From positions 124,001-188,000 of the forward strand of contig CALVWW010000001.1 in assembly GCA_944368155.1 (NCBI GenBank): a stretch of DNA of 64,000 nucleotides, in the 5' to 3' direction. The DNA is from an uncultured Clostridia bacterium (GTDB taxonomy: Bacteria; Bacillota; Clostridia; Christensenellales; Borkfalkiaceae). The notes below the pieces were generated by a model. It did no database searches. It saw only the letters and a program-made list of their open reading frames with translations, and was not told where the DNA came from. Below, in pieces: positions 42,637 through 51,447 of this stretch; positions within the stretch are counted from its first letter, which is position 1; every line of letters begins with the position of its first letter. Both the position numbers and the translations under genes were made by a program.

Positions 42637-43781
42637 TCTTCCTCCGTCAGCGAAAGAAAGAGGGTCAGAAGTTCAGCGGGCACATCTGTTCCGAACTTTG
42701 AAAAATAAAATTCTGAAAACAACTGTGAAGAACTTTTGCCTTCGTTTTCAGTCATATAACCGGGCATGAGCTCGGAATCAACCGACATTTTAAGCGAATA
42801 TAAATTTTCATGCGCATGCAGTTCGCTCATTTCGGAAGGCGACAAAGGAGATTTTAAATTCAATGTAAGCTCGGCTATCGCGTCGCCGTTTGTTTCTAAT
42901 AATTTTACGCCGTCTGCAACACTGTTCGCTTCAAGCCTCACAAGTTTTTTGCACGTATTCAGCGGAACAGTTTTAAAATTCTGTACCCCGCCGCTTGTAA
43001 GGTCGAACACATTGATGCTCTTTTCCTGCCCCGCCTCGTCGAACGTAAAGCGCATAATTGCGCCGCTGTAATAGATGTGGCCGCCAAGGCGCTGCCTTTT
43101 ATGCAGATGGCCGAGCGCACTGTAGTCGCACTTTGGAAAAAGGTTTAGCCCGACTGCCCTTGCGCCGCCTAAATCTATCTCCCTCTCGCTGTCGCTTGCC
43201 TTACCGCCTGCGGCAAAAATATGAGAAAGGAACACCGATGGAATCTTATCGCTTTTGGCGCGTTCGCCGTATTCAATCCAGCGCTTCATTTTATCTGAAA
43301 AACTTTCATCACTCTTGCCTTCTTTAAAGCGCGCCTCATTGGGATACGGCAAAGTATTTACATAAACTCTCTCTCCCGCAGCATTTTCAAATACGGCATA
43401 ACCGCCGCCCGATTCAACGGGATAACAGTTGCCTCGTTTTTTGCAGTCAAGAGCCTTAAGATTATTGCCCACCGTATAAATATTAAGCTCTTCCGAAAGG
43501 GCCTGCGCCGCAGTAAGGCGCACATAATCGTCATGGTTGCCGCTGATAATAAGAACTGCGCACGTGGAAGCAATATTTCTGACGGAAGAATAGAATATCT
43601 CCTCCGCCTCTGCCGAAGGAGTGTACGTATCGAACACGTCGCCCGCAACAAGCAACAGCTCCACTTTCTCATCACGGCATATGCCGGCAATCTCGGCAAG
43701 TACCTCTTTAAATTCTTCGCCCCTGTCTCTGCCCATCAGCTTTTTGCCGATATGCCAGTCGGAAGTATGCGCTATCTTCAT
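42633..43781 (-). CDS. sbcD: SbcD (Mre11-like) nuclease subunit
   Basis: Manganese-dependent phosphoesterase partner of SbcC, 382 residues. Metal ligands are visible in HTSDWHIGKKLMG, LLVAGDVFDTYTPS, ISGNHDDYVRL and the later ALGHLHKRQRLG. The C-terminal part (after about 270) is the SbcD capping and SbcC-binding domain. First gene of the sbcD-sbcC-hydrolase-lepB run and divergent from the dnaD-like gene. Confidence 0.95.
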   Translation of the reverse strand: MKIAHTSDWHIGKKLMGRDRGEEFKEVLAEIAGICRDEKVELLLVAGDVFDTYTPSAEAEEIFYSSVRNIASTCAVLIISGNHDDYVRLTAAQALSEELNIYTVGNNLKALDCKKRGNCYPVESGGGYAVFENAAGERVYVNTLPYPNEARFKEGKSDESFSDKMKRWIEYGERAKSDKIPSVFLSHIFAAGGKASDSEREIDLGGARAVGLNLFPKCDYSALGHLHKRQRLGGHIYYSGAIMRFTFDEAGQEKSINVFDLTSGGVQNFKTVPLNTCKKLVRLEANSVADGVKLLETNGDAIAELTLNLKSPLSPSEMSELHAHENLYSLKMSVDSELMPGYMTENEGKSSSQLFSEFYFSKFGTDVPAELLTLFLSLTEEE

Positions 43782-43846
43782 ATCTCACATTTATTCTGCA
43801 ACTTCGGCAGTGACCGACGTTTTGATTTACTCAAACGGTCAAACAG

Positions 43847-43875
43847 TTGCATTTTTGAACAATTTAAGTTATAAT
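43847..43875 (+). promoter_or_regulatory. Promoter of the dnaD-like gene
   Basis: TTGCAT (43847-43852), 17-nt spacer, TATAAT (43870-43875), about 87 nt before the start codon. Confidence 0.75.
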
Positions 43876-43961
43876 TTTTATCACACCGACGGATACGGAA
43901 TTTACAATAATTATATTCCTTTTGAGCAAATAAATCAAGCGATACAACGGTGTTTTGCAAT

Positions 43962-45677
43962 ATGGCTTTCATCTCACTTTCGCCCGAACTTTCACAAAAG
44001 TCATTTACGAGCGTTGAAAACAAATTTATAACGAAATATATGCCCGTACTCGAACCGGTATCTGTCAAGGTATATCTGTACGGACTTTATCTCAGCGCAA
44101 ACAATAACGCATTTACTATAGACGACCTCGCGTCAAGCCTCAATCTTTCAACGGAACAGGCGGTAAACTGCTTTGAATACCTCGACGAATTCGAACTTGT
44201 GCAGATAATCTGCCGAGCGCCTTTTGAAGTCAGATATCTGGACGCTGAAAATGTAAGCGGAGCACCCAAAAGGTATAAACCGGAAAAGTATGCCGACTTT
44301 GCAAAGAGCGTACAGTCAATAATAAAGGGCAGAATGATATCGACGAACGAATACCGCGAATATTTCTACCTTATGGAGGAATACGGCTTCGAGCAGAGCG
44401 CCCTTTTAATGATTATAAACTACTGTGTAAGCATGAGGGGCGACGATATTCGCATACAGTACATAAAAAAAGTTGCAAAGAGTTTTGCCGCTGAAGGGGC
44501 GACCACCGCCAAAAAAGTAGATGAAAAGCTTGCGCAGTTTACGTCGTCTACCCCTTCCCTTTTAAAGATTTTTGCCGCGGCAGGCATTTCGCGGCGGCCG
44601 GATGTCGACGACGATAAACTTTATAAAAAATGGAGCGCTGAATTGGGTTTTTCAGACGACGCCATAGCAGCTGCCGCAAAATTTTTTAAGGCAAAGTCTG
44701 TTGAAAAGATTGACGAGGCCCTCGGGGAGTTATACCGCAACAAGAAGTTCGACGTTAAAGAAATCGATTTCTACTGTAGAAACAAAAATTCCGTGCATGC
44801 CGCAACCGTTGAAATAGCAAGGTTGCTCGGCGTATACATGCAGAATTCCGCACCGTATATAGATAATTATGTAAACGTGTGGTGCGACAGAGGATATGAA
44901 CTTTCGACATTGAAAAAACTTGCCTCGTACTGCTTTACGCACGGAAATAAATCGTTTGAAGATATGGACAGCTTTATTAAAGAGCTGTACAATCAAGGTA
45001 TAATAGAGCGCAAAGCAGTAGATTCGTACATTGAGATGACTAATGCCGAAGATGAACTGCTTAAGAGTGTGCTGACGGCATGCGGCCTTACCCGCAAAAT
45101 AATTCCGCTTGACAGAGAATTTCTTTCCCGCTGGAGACAATGGGATTTTTCTGACCCAATGATACTGAGAGCGGCGGAGTTATCTGCAGGCAAAAACAAC
45201 CCTATAGCATACATGAACGGCGTACTTTCTTCATGGAAAACATCGGGGATTTTTACACCAGATAAAATTGAAAGCGCGGCAAAGCCTGTACGCGCCGGCG
45301 AAGAAAAAACAATCGACAGAGGCGTAATCGAGAGGCACTATGCCGAACTCAGGCAGATTGCCGAAGCCAGAGCCGATATGGCGCTCGAAAAGGCGCTCGC
45401 CGACGAAAAATACAGAGCGTTGCATGAGAAAATCAACTCACTCGCTATTAAACTTGCCTTTGCTGAAAGCCGCGCAGACGATTCGGCCGGGCAAATTGCT
45501 GAAGATATGGCTGTAGCCGAAAGCGCTGCCGAAGGCCGCCTTAAAGAGCTTGGCATGGACAAATCGTACTTCACGCCTCATTACAACTGCAAAATCTGCA
45601 ATGATACCGGATACGATGCGGGCGGGAATCCGTGCAGGTGTCTTAAGCAATTTATAGCCGATTATAAAAACAGCTGA
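43962..45677 (+). CDS. DnaD/DnaB-type replication initiation protein with C-terminal zinc motif
   Basis: A 571-residue protein that combines primosome parts. Residues 1-110 resemble the winged-helix DnaD/DnaB N-terminal domain (VKVYLYGLYLSA, IDDLASSLNLSTEQAVNCFE). Two DnaD/DnaB_2-like helical domains follow (about 255-350 and 355-450); the second ends in NPIAYMNGVLSSWKTSGI, the Y-x3-I/V-x3-W type motif for DNA binding. After a helical Ala/Glu-rich stretch (455-530) comes a zinc motif with Cys543, Cys546, Cys558 and Cys560 in CKICNDTGYDAGGNPCRC, as in the N-terminus of DnaC/DnaI helicase loaders. No AAA+ ATPase follows here. ATG 43962 was chosen; a GTG lies four codons upstream and neither has a good Shine-Dalgarno. 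Confidence 0.82.
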   Translation: MAFISLSPELSQKSFTSVENKFITKYMPVLEPVSVKVYLYGLYLSANNNAFTIDDLASSLNLSTEQAVNCFEYLDEFELVQIICRAPFEVRYLDAENVSGAPKRYKPEKYADFAKSVQSIIKGRMISTNEYREYFYLMEEYGFEQSALLMIINYCVSMRGDDIRIQYIKKVAKSFAAEGATTAKKVDEKLAQFTSSTPSLLKIFAAAGISRRPDVDDDKLYKKWSAELGFSDDAIAAAAKFFKAKSVEKIDEALGELYRNKKFDVKEIDFYCRNKNSVHAATVEIARLLGVYMQNSAPYIDNYVNVWCDRGYELSTLKKLASYCFTHGNKSFEDMDSFIKELYNQGIIERKAVDSYIEMTNAEDELLKSVLTACGLTRKIIPLDREFLSRWRQWDFSDPMILRAAELSAGKNNPIAYMNGVLSSWKTSGIFTPDKIESAAKPVRAGEEKTIDRGVIERHYAELRQIAEARADMALEKALADEKYRALHEKINSLAIKLAFAESRADDSAGQIAEDMAVAESAAEGRLKELGMDKSYFTPHYNCKICNDTGYDAGGNPCRCLKQFIADYKNS

Positions 45678-45705
45678 ACGACGTAAATTTTTTGTTTGTC
45701 AACAT

Positions 45706-45735
45706 GGCCGCGCGGCAAAACTTTGCCACGCGGCC
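45706..45735 (+). terminator. GC-rich hairpin after the dnaD-like gene
   Basis: GGCCGCG-C-GGCAAA pairs with TTTGCC-A-CGCGGCC around AC. No T run follows on the plus strand, so terminator function is likely but weakly supported. Confidence 0.5.
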
Positions 45736-45823
45736 TGATTACGTCTGCCATTCGTCAGATTGCCGATATGATTGCACGCATAAAAAAATTGACGTATTTT
45801 TAGATATTTCATTGCGTTTTTGT

Positions 45824-45852
45824 TTGACAACGCCGATAGTTTAACATATAAT
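45824..45852 (+). promoter_or_regulatory. Perfect consensus promoter of tRNA-Thr
   Basis: TTGACA (45824-45829), exactly 17 nt, TATAAT (45847-45852): full sigma-A consensus, 50 nt before the tRNA. Confidence 0.93.
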
Positions 45853-45902
45853 ATCAAAGGTAATCGCACTTGAGGCGCTTATTACTTAATGTAATGACGA
45901 TT

Positions 45903-45978
<76 letters not shown>

Positions 45979-45982
45979 CAAA

Positions 45983-46025
45983 AATAATGGATACCGACAA
46001 ACGGTATCCATTATTTTTTATTTTA
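45983..46025 (+). terminator. tRNA-Thr terminator
   Basis: Perfect 14-bp stem AATAATGGATACCG (45983-45996)/CGGTATCCATTATT (46002-46015) followed by a T-rich tract. Confidence 0.95.
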
Positions 46026-46086
46026 TTGAGAAAAACTACTGGTTATGCCACACATATTACATTGCAAATGCATACATATCCCTATT

Positions 46087-47523
46087 TCAGGCTAATGCGA
46101 CCAAATCAGATGAGGTTATGCTATACGGCGAAGTGGTTACTGTCTCACCGCCCCGTTCGACAATAAAAGTTACTGTATCGCCTGCACGCAAAGTCAGGGC
46201 TATATCATCAAGATTGAATGTGCGCACGACTTCACTCTCCTCTCCGTTTATAATTATTCCGCGAATTACATCTCCGCTCGCAATGCCGGCATTAGCTGCT
46301 ATGCTTTCCGAAATAACAGACGTCACATTGACGTTCTCTGTGACTTTGCCATAGCCTGTACTGCTGTCATAAACATATTTAGAACCGCTCGACGAAAGGT
46401 CCATTCCGAAGTCTACCGTATAAGCGCCGTTAGTAGAGCTGTCGTTGTCGAGAGCATAGTAAATAATATTATCTACCGTACCTGTAACTATCTCAAGGGG
46501 TACGGCATAATTTATGTTTTGGTCGGACGAATTTCCGGCATTTGTTATGCCGATAAGTTTGCCTTCCGCATTAAAAAGTCCGCCGCCCGAATTTCCGCTG
46601 TACAACGGAGTATCTATCCTGAGTGAACGGTAAGAACGCAGAGTGCCGTCTATATTGAGAGTTATCTGTTCATTCTCTGTACTTATCACACCCTTCGTCA
46701 CACTCAGTCCGTTTCCTTCCGGGTTGCCTATCGCGATTGCCGTTTCACCCACATAATAGCCGTCGGCTATGTCTGCCGCAACTATATTTTCGTTTACTTC
46801 CTTAATATCGGCTGTTTTCACTCTAAGCACCGCCAAGTCATTTTCGACTGAGCCGCCTACATATTCAAGCTCTATGCCGTAATCCCCGTAAGTGTAATCA
46901 GTGTACCCGTCGTCACCTCTGCCTGAAGCGACAGGCTCGCCTTCGCTGCCATATAAATATCCGTACATTTCCCTGGCTACTTTTGTTCCGCCATTCAAAG
47001 ACGCATCGGCCTTGTCATCGTATACAACATGATAATTAGTAACGAGGTAAGTATATCCGTCCGGGTCTTCGTCTATTCTGTAGATTACAGCAGCCCCGGT
47101 GTATACGCTGACATCTGAAGATGCAGCTATTCCCCCGAATCCTATTGAATAACTCGTTTCAACAAATTCAGAATATATTTTCAATGACGACAGGAGACAA
47201 TAGTTGATTACAGAAGCTGTGTTATCTCCATTAAAAGTGAGATACTTTTCCAAAAATTCAGAGTAAGTTATATCCTCCCCGGTCTCCGCAAGATACTGTT
47301 CATACAGTTCCGAAGCAGTTACCCCGTCAGAACCGTTTGTTACTGTAAATTCACTTGTCGTTCCGTCGGAGTAGTACACCGTATAAATATCTTTGTTTCC
47401 GTCGGTCCCGGATTTTGCAATCGAAGTGACATAGGCCTGCGATGAACAACCTGAAAGTACAGGGATAAGAGCAATCACGCCCGCGCATAAAGTTGCGGCA
47501 ATAATTTTTGAAGTATGCTTCAT
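46087..47523 (-). CDS. HtrA/DegP-like serine protease, predicted lipoprotein
   Basis: Exported S1C protease of 478 residues. The N-terminus is a lipoprotein signal (MKHTSK, hydrophobic stretch, lipobox VLSGC), so it should be anchored outside the membrane. The catalytic triad is His in TNYHVVYDD, Asp in ENDLAVLRVKT and Ser in YSGNSGGGLFNAEGK; a PDZ domain fills about 375-470 (SVISESIAANAGIASGDVI). An unusual extracytoplasmic region (residues 35-140; TVYYSDGTTSEFTVTNGSDG) precedes the protease. Probably quality control of envelope proteins. AAGGAG precedes the ATG. Confidence 0.93.
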   Translation of the reverse strand: MKHTSKIIAATLCAGVIALIPVLSGCSSQAYVTSIAKSGTDGNKDIYTVYYSDGTTSEFTVTNGSDGVTASELYEQYLAETGEDITYSEFLEKYLTFNGDNTASVINYCLLSSLKIYSEFVETSYSIGFGGIAASSDVSVYTGAAVIYRIDEDPDGYTYLVTNYHVVYDDKADASLNGGTKVAREMYGYLYGSEGEPVASGRGDDGYTDYTYGDYGIELEYVGGSVENDLAVLRVKTADIKEVNENIVAADIADGYYVGETAIAIGNPEGNGLSVTKGVISTENEQITLNIDGTLRSYRSLRIDTPLYSGNSGGGLFNAEGKLIGITNAGNSSDQNINYAVPLEIVTGTVDNIIYYALDNDSSTNGAYTVDFGMDLSSSGSKYVYDSSTGYGKVTENVNVTSVISESIAANAGIASGDVIRGIIINGEESEVVRTFNLDDIALTLRAGDTVTFIVERGGETVTTSPYSITSSDLVALA

Positions 47524-47613
47524 TTTAATCTCCTTTATATGTAAAAAAGTGTACCCTGTTTTTATTGACTGTTCGTTATTATTTTATGAAGATTTAGCAA
47601 AAACCGGATGCAT

Positions 47614-47649
47614 AATACAAATGGGCGCAGCAATGCGCCCATTTGTATT
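47614..47649 (-). terminator. Hairpin at the end of the ABC exporter genes
   Basis: Perfect 16-bp inverted repeat AATACAAATGGGCGCA-GCAA-TGCGCCCATTTGTATT whose outer arm touches the stop codon of the second ABC gene. T richness is inside the stem rather than after it. Confidence 0.75.
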
Positions 47650-49457
47650 TAAGCAAACTGACTGTTATACAGCGAGGCATAAGCTCCGCCCTTTGCCAAC
47701 AGTTCATCATGCGTACCTTTTTCAGTTATATTGCCGTTGGCCATATACAAAATCATATCCGCATCGCGTATGGTCGACAGCCTGTGCGCGATAACGAAGC
47801 TTGTTCTTCCGCTCATAAGTTCATTCATTGCCTTACTTATCTCGGCCTCGGTTCGCGTATCGACCGACGAAGTTGCTTCATCGAGGATGAGAATGGGCGG
47901 GTCGCATAAAAACACTCGCGCAATCGTTAAAAGCTGCCTTTGGCCTACGGAGAGCGAACTTGCGTCATTTTCAAGCACGGTATCGTACCCCTGCGGCATT
48001 GTTCTTATGAAGTAGTCTACCCTTGCCATTTTTGCCGCGCGGATGATATCCTCACGCGTGGCGTCCGGGCGGCCGTAAGCAATATTTTCGGCAATTGTTC
48101 CGCCGAACAGCCATGTATCCTGCAGAACCATACCGAAATTTTTACGGAGTCCTTTGCGCGTAAGGTCTGTTGACGAAATTCCGTCAATTGTTATGTGTCC
48201 TCCGTTTACCTCATAGAAACGCATCAGAAGATTAATCAGCGTGGTTTTCCCGGCTCCCGTAGCCCCTACTATCGCCACTTTCTTACCCTTTTCAGCTGTA
48301 AAACTGATATCCCGCATGAGTATTTTTTCAGGCGAATATCCGAAGCTTACATGTTCGAACGCAATTCTGCCCTCAGCGCGGTCCAGGTTTACGGGTGTAG
48401 CGGTATCGGGAACCTCTTCCTCGTCATCAAGAAATTCAAAAGTTCTCTCCGCGGAGGCGAGCGCCGACTGCAAAGAGTTAATCATGAACGACGCCTCAGT
48501 GATAGGTTCGGCCGACATGTTCAGATATTGGAAGTATGCCTGCACAACCCCGACAGTCATCCTGTTGTTAAGCATCCAGAATCCCGCTATCAGCAGTATA
48601 ACCGCTTGCGCAACTCTTGATAGAAATCTCACAGCGGGGTTTACGCTGTTTGTGAGGAAATCGGCGTCACGCGTCGCAAGGCGCACTTCATCAACTGTTT
48701 TATTTACTTTGTTTACGCTCTCCTCCTCGTGGTTAAACGCCTTTATTATGTCGCGGCCTGTATAATACTCTTCGGCGATGCCTGTAAGGCGCGCTATTGC
48801 TTCCTGCCTCTCAGAAGCACATTTAAGATTCTTTTTTGAAACAACTTTTGTAATAATTACTGCAACAGCCATAAATGCCAGAAATATGAGCGCAAGTATC
48901 CAGCTGTAATAAAACATGAATGCAAGCGAGCCGATTATCGTGCCGATGGCGACAACGAGTTTTAACAGACCGGTCTGCAATGTTTCAGAAACCTTATCCA
49001 AATCGCTGGTGACGCGGCTCAGAATTTCACCGGGCTTATTCTGGTCAAAAAACCTCAGAGGCAATTTGTTGAGTTTATTGCTTATCTGCCTGCGGAACTT
49101 CAGTATCAAGTTTTCAGCAACGCTGGCCATAAGATACGACTGAAAGAAATAGAAGCATGCCATTATCATATACATAACGGCAAGAATAGCCATCTCTCTG
49201 CCAAGCGGCTCCCATGCAAAGGAAAAACTGCCCGTTGCGATTGCATCCTCCACCGCTTCTTTAAGCGCGTCTATTACTATTGCGCTGTAGTATGGAGTAA
49301 AGATATTCAGAGCAGTATAAATAATTATTGAAATCGCTACGGCAACAAGCCTGAAACGCTGGTCTTTTAGTTGGCCGAATAATCTTTTTGCCGTTTTACC
49401 CGCATTCTGTGGCGCGTCATGCTCGCGCACAACGGTTTTAAGTTTTTTCTTGCTCAT
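47649..49457 (-). CDS. ABC exporter half-transporter, subunit 2 of a heterodimer
   Basis: Membrane-spanning plus ATPase half-transporter of 602 residues: charged N-terminus, six helices (about 35-335) and a nucleotide-binding domain. Walker A is VGATGAGKTTLIN, Walker B LILDEATSSVDTRTE with the catalytic glutamate, but the signature is SLSVGQRQL instead of LSGGQ. This degenerate signature complements the degenerate Walker B of the upstream partner, the typical asymmetry of heterodimeric multidrug exporters. Start overlaps the partner's stop by 4 nt. Likely exports hydrophobic drugs or lipids; substrate not deducible. Confidence 0.93.
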   Translation of the reverse strand: MSKKKLKTVVREHDAPQNAGKTAKRLFGQLKDQRFRLVAVAISIIIYTALNIFTPYYSAIVIDALKEAVEDAIATGSFSFAWEPLGREMAILAVMYMIMACFYFFQSYLMASVAENLILKFRRQISNKLNKLPLRFFDQNKPGEILSRVTSDLDKVSETLQTGLLKLVVAIGTIIGSLAFMFYYSWILALIFLAFMAVAVIITKVVSKKNLKCASERQEAIARLTGIAEEYYTGRDIIKAFNHEEESVNKVNKTVDEVRLATRDADFLTNSVNPAVRFLSRVAQAVILLIAGFWMLNNRMTVGVVQAYFQYLNMSAEPITEASFMINSLQSALASAERTFEFLDDEEEVPDTATPVNLDRAEGRIAFEHVSFGYSPEKILMRDISFTAEKGKKVAIVGATGAGKTTLINLLMRFYEVNGGHITIDGISSTDLTRKGLRKNFGMVLQDTWLFGGTIAENIAYGRPDATREDIIRAAKMARVDYFIRTMPQGYDTVLENDASSLSVGQRQLLTIARVFLCDPPILILDEATSSVDTRTEAEISKAMNELMSGRTSFVIAHRLSTIRDADMILYMANGNITEKGTHDELLAKGGAYASLYNSQFA

Positions 49458-51187
49458 TGTTCATCCTCCTCTTTGGTCTGAGATTTATAAATTTCCCTGT
49501 AGACTGAACAATTTTCCATAAGCTCCTCATGCGTGCCGATACCTACAGGTTCGCCCTCATTGAGTACAATTATCTGTTCGGCGTGCCTTATCGTGCTGAC
49601 ACGCTGGGCAATTATCACTACTGCGGCGTCCTTAGTTTCCGCAGCAAGCGCGTGTCTGAGCGCGGCGTCCGTTTTGAAGTCAAGTGCAGAAAAACTGTCG
49701 TCAAAAATATATAGCTCTGGCTTTTTGACGAGGGCACGCGCAATCGACAGCCTCTGTTTCTGTCCGCCCGAAAAGTTAGTGCCGCCCTGAGCGACAAAGG
49801 AGTTTAACCCCTCGGGAAGAGCGCGCACAAATTCACCGGCCTGGGCAACGTCGACTGCATGCATGAGTTCCTCATCGGTGGCATTCTCCTTGCCGAAACG
49901 CAGATTTTCCGCAATCGTTCCCGAAAACAGCCACGCACGCTGCTGAACATAGGCTATGTTGTCGCGCAACTGGCGTTGCGGCATCTTTCTTATATCAACT
50001 CCGTTCAGCAACACTCTGCCTTCGGTAACATCGTTAAAACGCAGCATAAGCGACGCAACGGTAGACTTGCCGCTGCCGGTCCCCCCGATTATTGCCGTTG
50101 TCTGACCTCGCTTACAAGAAAAATTCAATCTTCTGAGCGTATATTCATCCGCGTCGGCAAATCTGAAAGCTACGCGTTCAAATTTGAGCACGTCTTCAGA
50201 ATCTCCGTCGAGTTGCACCGGGCCGGTGACATTGTCGGCAATCGTAGGAGAAAAATCGAGCACAGAACGCACGCGCTCGCTGCATTCCATGGCGCGGGGC
50301 AAAGTAAGGATTACCATCTGGGCCATCATAAGATAGAACAGCGCAAACATAGCATATTCAATAATCGCCGTAATATCGGCCACATGGAAATGGCCGGCGC
50401 TTATGCGGAACCCGCTCAGGCAATATACTAAAATAATCAATATATTTATGGCAAAAAAGGAAATGCCGTCGAGAAGGGCGAACCTGCGGTTGGCTTTAAT
50501 CGACGTTACGGCATAGCCGCTGAAAGCGTCATCCATTCTCTTTTCTTCCCGCTCTTCGTTGTTGAAAGCGCGCACAACGCGCACACCGGTTAAATTTTCA
50601 AGCAATACAGAGCTCATTTTGTCTAAGAGTTTCTGCAGTTTTCTGAACAACGGTGAAGAACTTTTAATGATAAATACAGCAATTATCATTATAACAATCA
50701 GAATGGCGAGCAGAATAAGCCCCATCACCCAATCGAGAATAAAAGCCATAGTTATCGATAAAATGAAAACAAGCGGAACGGGGAGCACAAGCATGATAGT
50801 ATTTATCAGCGCCGTCTGGATATTAGTTATATCCGACACAGTTCTTGTAGTCACCGAAGCCGTACCGAATTTTTTGAAGTCTGAAACGGCAAGTTCGAGT
50901 GATTTTTTATACAGTGCGTCACGCATATCGGCACCCACACGCGCCGTGAGGTCTGAGCAGGCAAAAACGCTGCCTATCGCGGCGCCGCCTGCAATCAGTG
51001 CGGCAACACCCATCAGCACAGCAGTAAAAATAAGCGAGTTGAACTCTACACCGTCATCGGCCTGCTTCATAAGTTCGGCCGCAAAAGTCGGAATGATGAG
51101 AGCGCCCACCACGTCTACTAAAATAAGAAATACAGTGAGCGTGCATAACTTCCAATGCGGCTTTAAAAAGCGTAAAATAAGTTTCAT
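49454..51187 (-). CDS. ABC exporter half-transporter, subunit 1 of a heterodimer
   Basis: Half-transporter of 577 residues with six membrane helices (about 10-310) and an ATPase domain. Walker A GGTGSGKSTVASL and signature NFSGGQKQRLSIARAL are canonical, but Walker B reads YIFDDSFSALDFKTD, aspartate replacing the catalytic glutamate. With the partner gene it should form one consensus and one degenerate ATP site, as in TM287/288 or BmrCD. Preceded by AAGGAG and by a 180-nt leader containing a terminator, which suggests attenuation. Confidence 0.94.
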   Translation of the reverse strand: MKLILRFLKPHWKLCTLTVFLILVDVVGALIIPTFAAELMKQADDGVEFNSLIFTAVLMGVAALIAGGAAIGSVFACSDLTARVGADMRDALYKKSLELAVSDFKKFGTASVTTRTVSDITNIQTALINTIMLVLPVPLVFILSITMAFILDWVMGLILLAILIVIMIIAVFIIKSSSPLFRKLQKLLDKMSSVLLENLTGVRVVRAFNNEEREEKRMDDAFSGYAVTSIKANRRFALLDGISFFAINILIILVYCLSGFRISAGHFHVADITAIIEYAMFALFYLMMAQMVILTLPRAMECSERVRSVLDFSPTIADNVTGPVQLDGDSEDVLKFERVAFRFADADEYTLRRLNFSCKRGQTTAIIGGTGSGKSTVASLMLRFNDVTEGRVLLNGVDIRKMPQRQLRDNIAYVQQRAWLFSGTIAENLRFGKENATDEELMHAVDVAQAGEFVRALPEGLNSFVAQGGTNFSGGQKQRLSIARALVKKPELYIFDDSFSALDFKTDAALRHALAAETKDAAVVIIAQRVSTIRHAEQIIVLNEGEPVGIGTHEELMENCSVYREIYKSQTKEEDEQ

Positions 51188-51371
51188 ACATTCTCCTTCT
51201 GTTTATTACTATCGCTTATGCCGATACAAAGCTTCTGCCCGCTGGTTTTGCAGGCATAAAAAAAGGGCGCAGTCCGACTTTTCAAGGTCGGGCGCACCCG
51301 ATGCCTTCTCAACAACGCGGCTGCGGCCGCGCGTTCTCCGGCAAACATTATTAAGCTTTATCGCACAAGCA
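51188..51371 (-). promoter_or_regulatory. Structured leader of the ABC exporter operon with internal terminator
   Basis: Leader RNA (5' end estimated near 51371). It has a closing helix TGCC/GGCA (51301-51345) around a hairpin AACGCG-CGGC-CGCA-GCCGCGTT, then an intrinsic terminator, then about 70 nt to the ATG. A frame of 54 codons (ATG 51348 to TGA 51184) crosses the whole leader and ends in an ATGA overlap with the transporter; it contains several arginine codons early on but no Shine-Dalgarno. Could be an antibiotic-responsive attenuator or a ligand-sensing RNA; I do not match it to a named riboswitch. Confidence 0.7.
51258..51299 (-). terminator. Attenuator terminator in the ABC leader
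   Basis: Stem of about 12 bp: GGGTGCG...CCGAC pairs with GTCGG...TGCGCCC around CTTGAAAA, followed by seven Ts (51264-51258) on the minus strand. It lies between promoter and gene. Confidence 0.88.
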
Positions 51372-51377
51372 GTGACG

Positions 51378-51406
51378 ATTGTACTATATATATTTTATAT
51401 TGTCAA
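51378..51406 (-). promoter_or_regulatory. Promoter of the ABC exporter operon
   Basis: Minus strand TTGACA (51406-51401), 17-nt spacer, TACAAT (51383-51378). Confidence 0.85.
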
Positions 51407-51447
51407 CGATAGAACATAACTTTTTAAAAAAATTTTAATTTTAAAAT

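Noticed and set aside
50559-51419. 286-codon plus-strand frame over the ABC gene and its leader
   Set aside because: Antisense to a clear ABC transporter; no start signals or domain.
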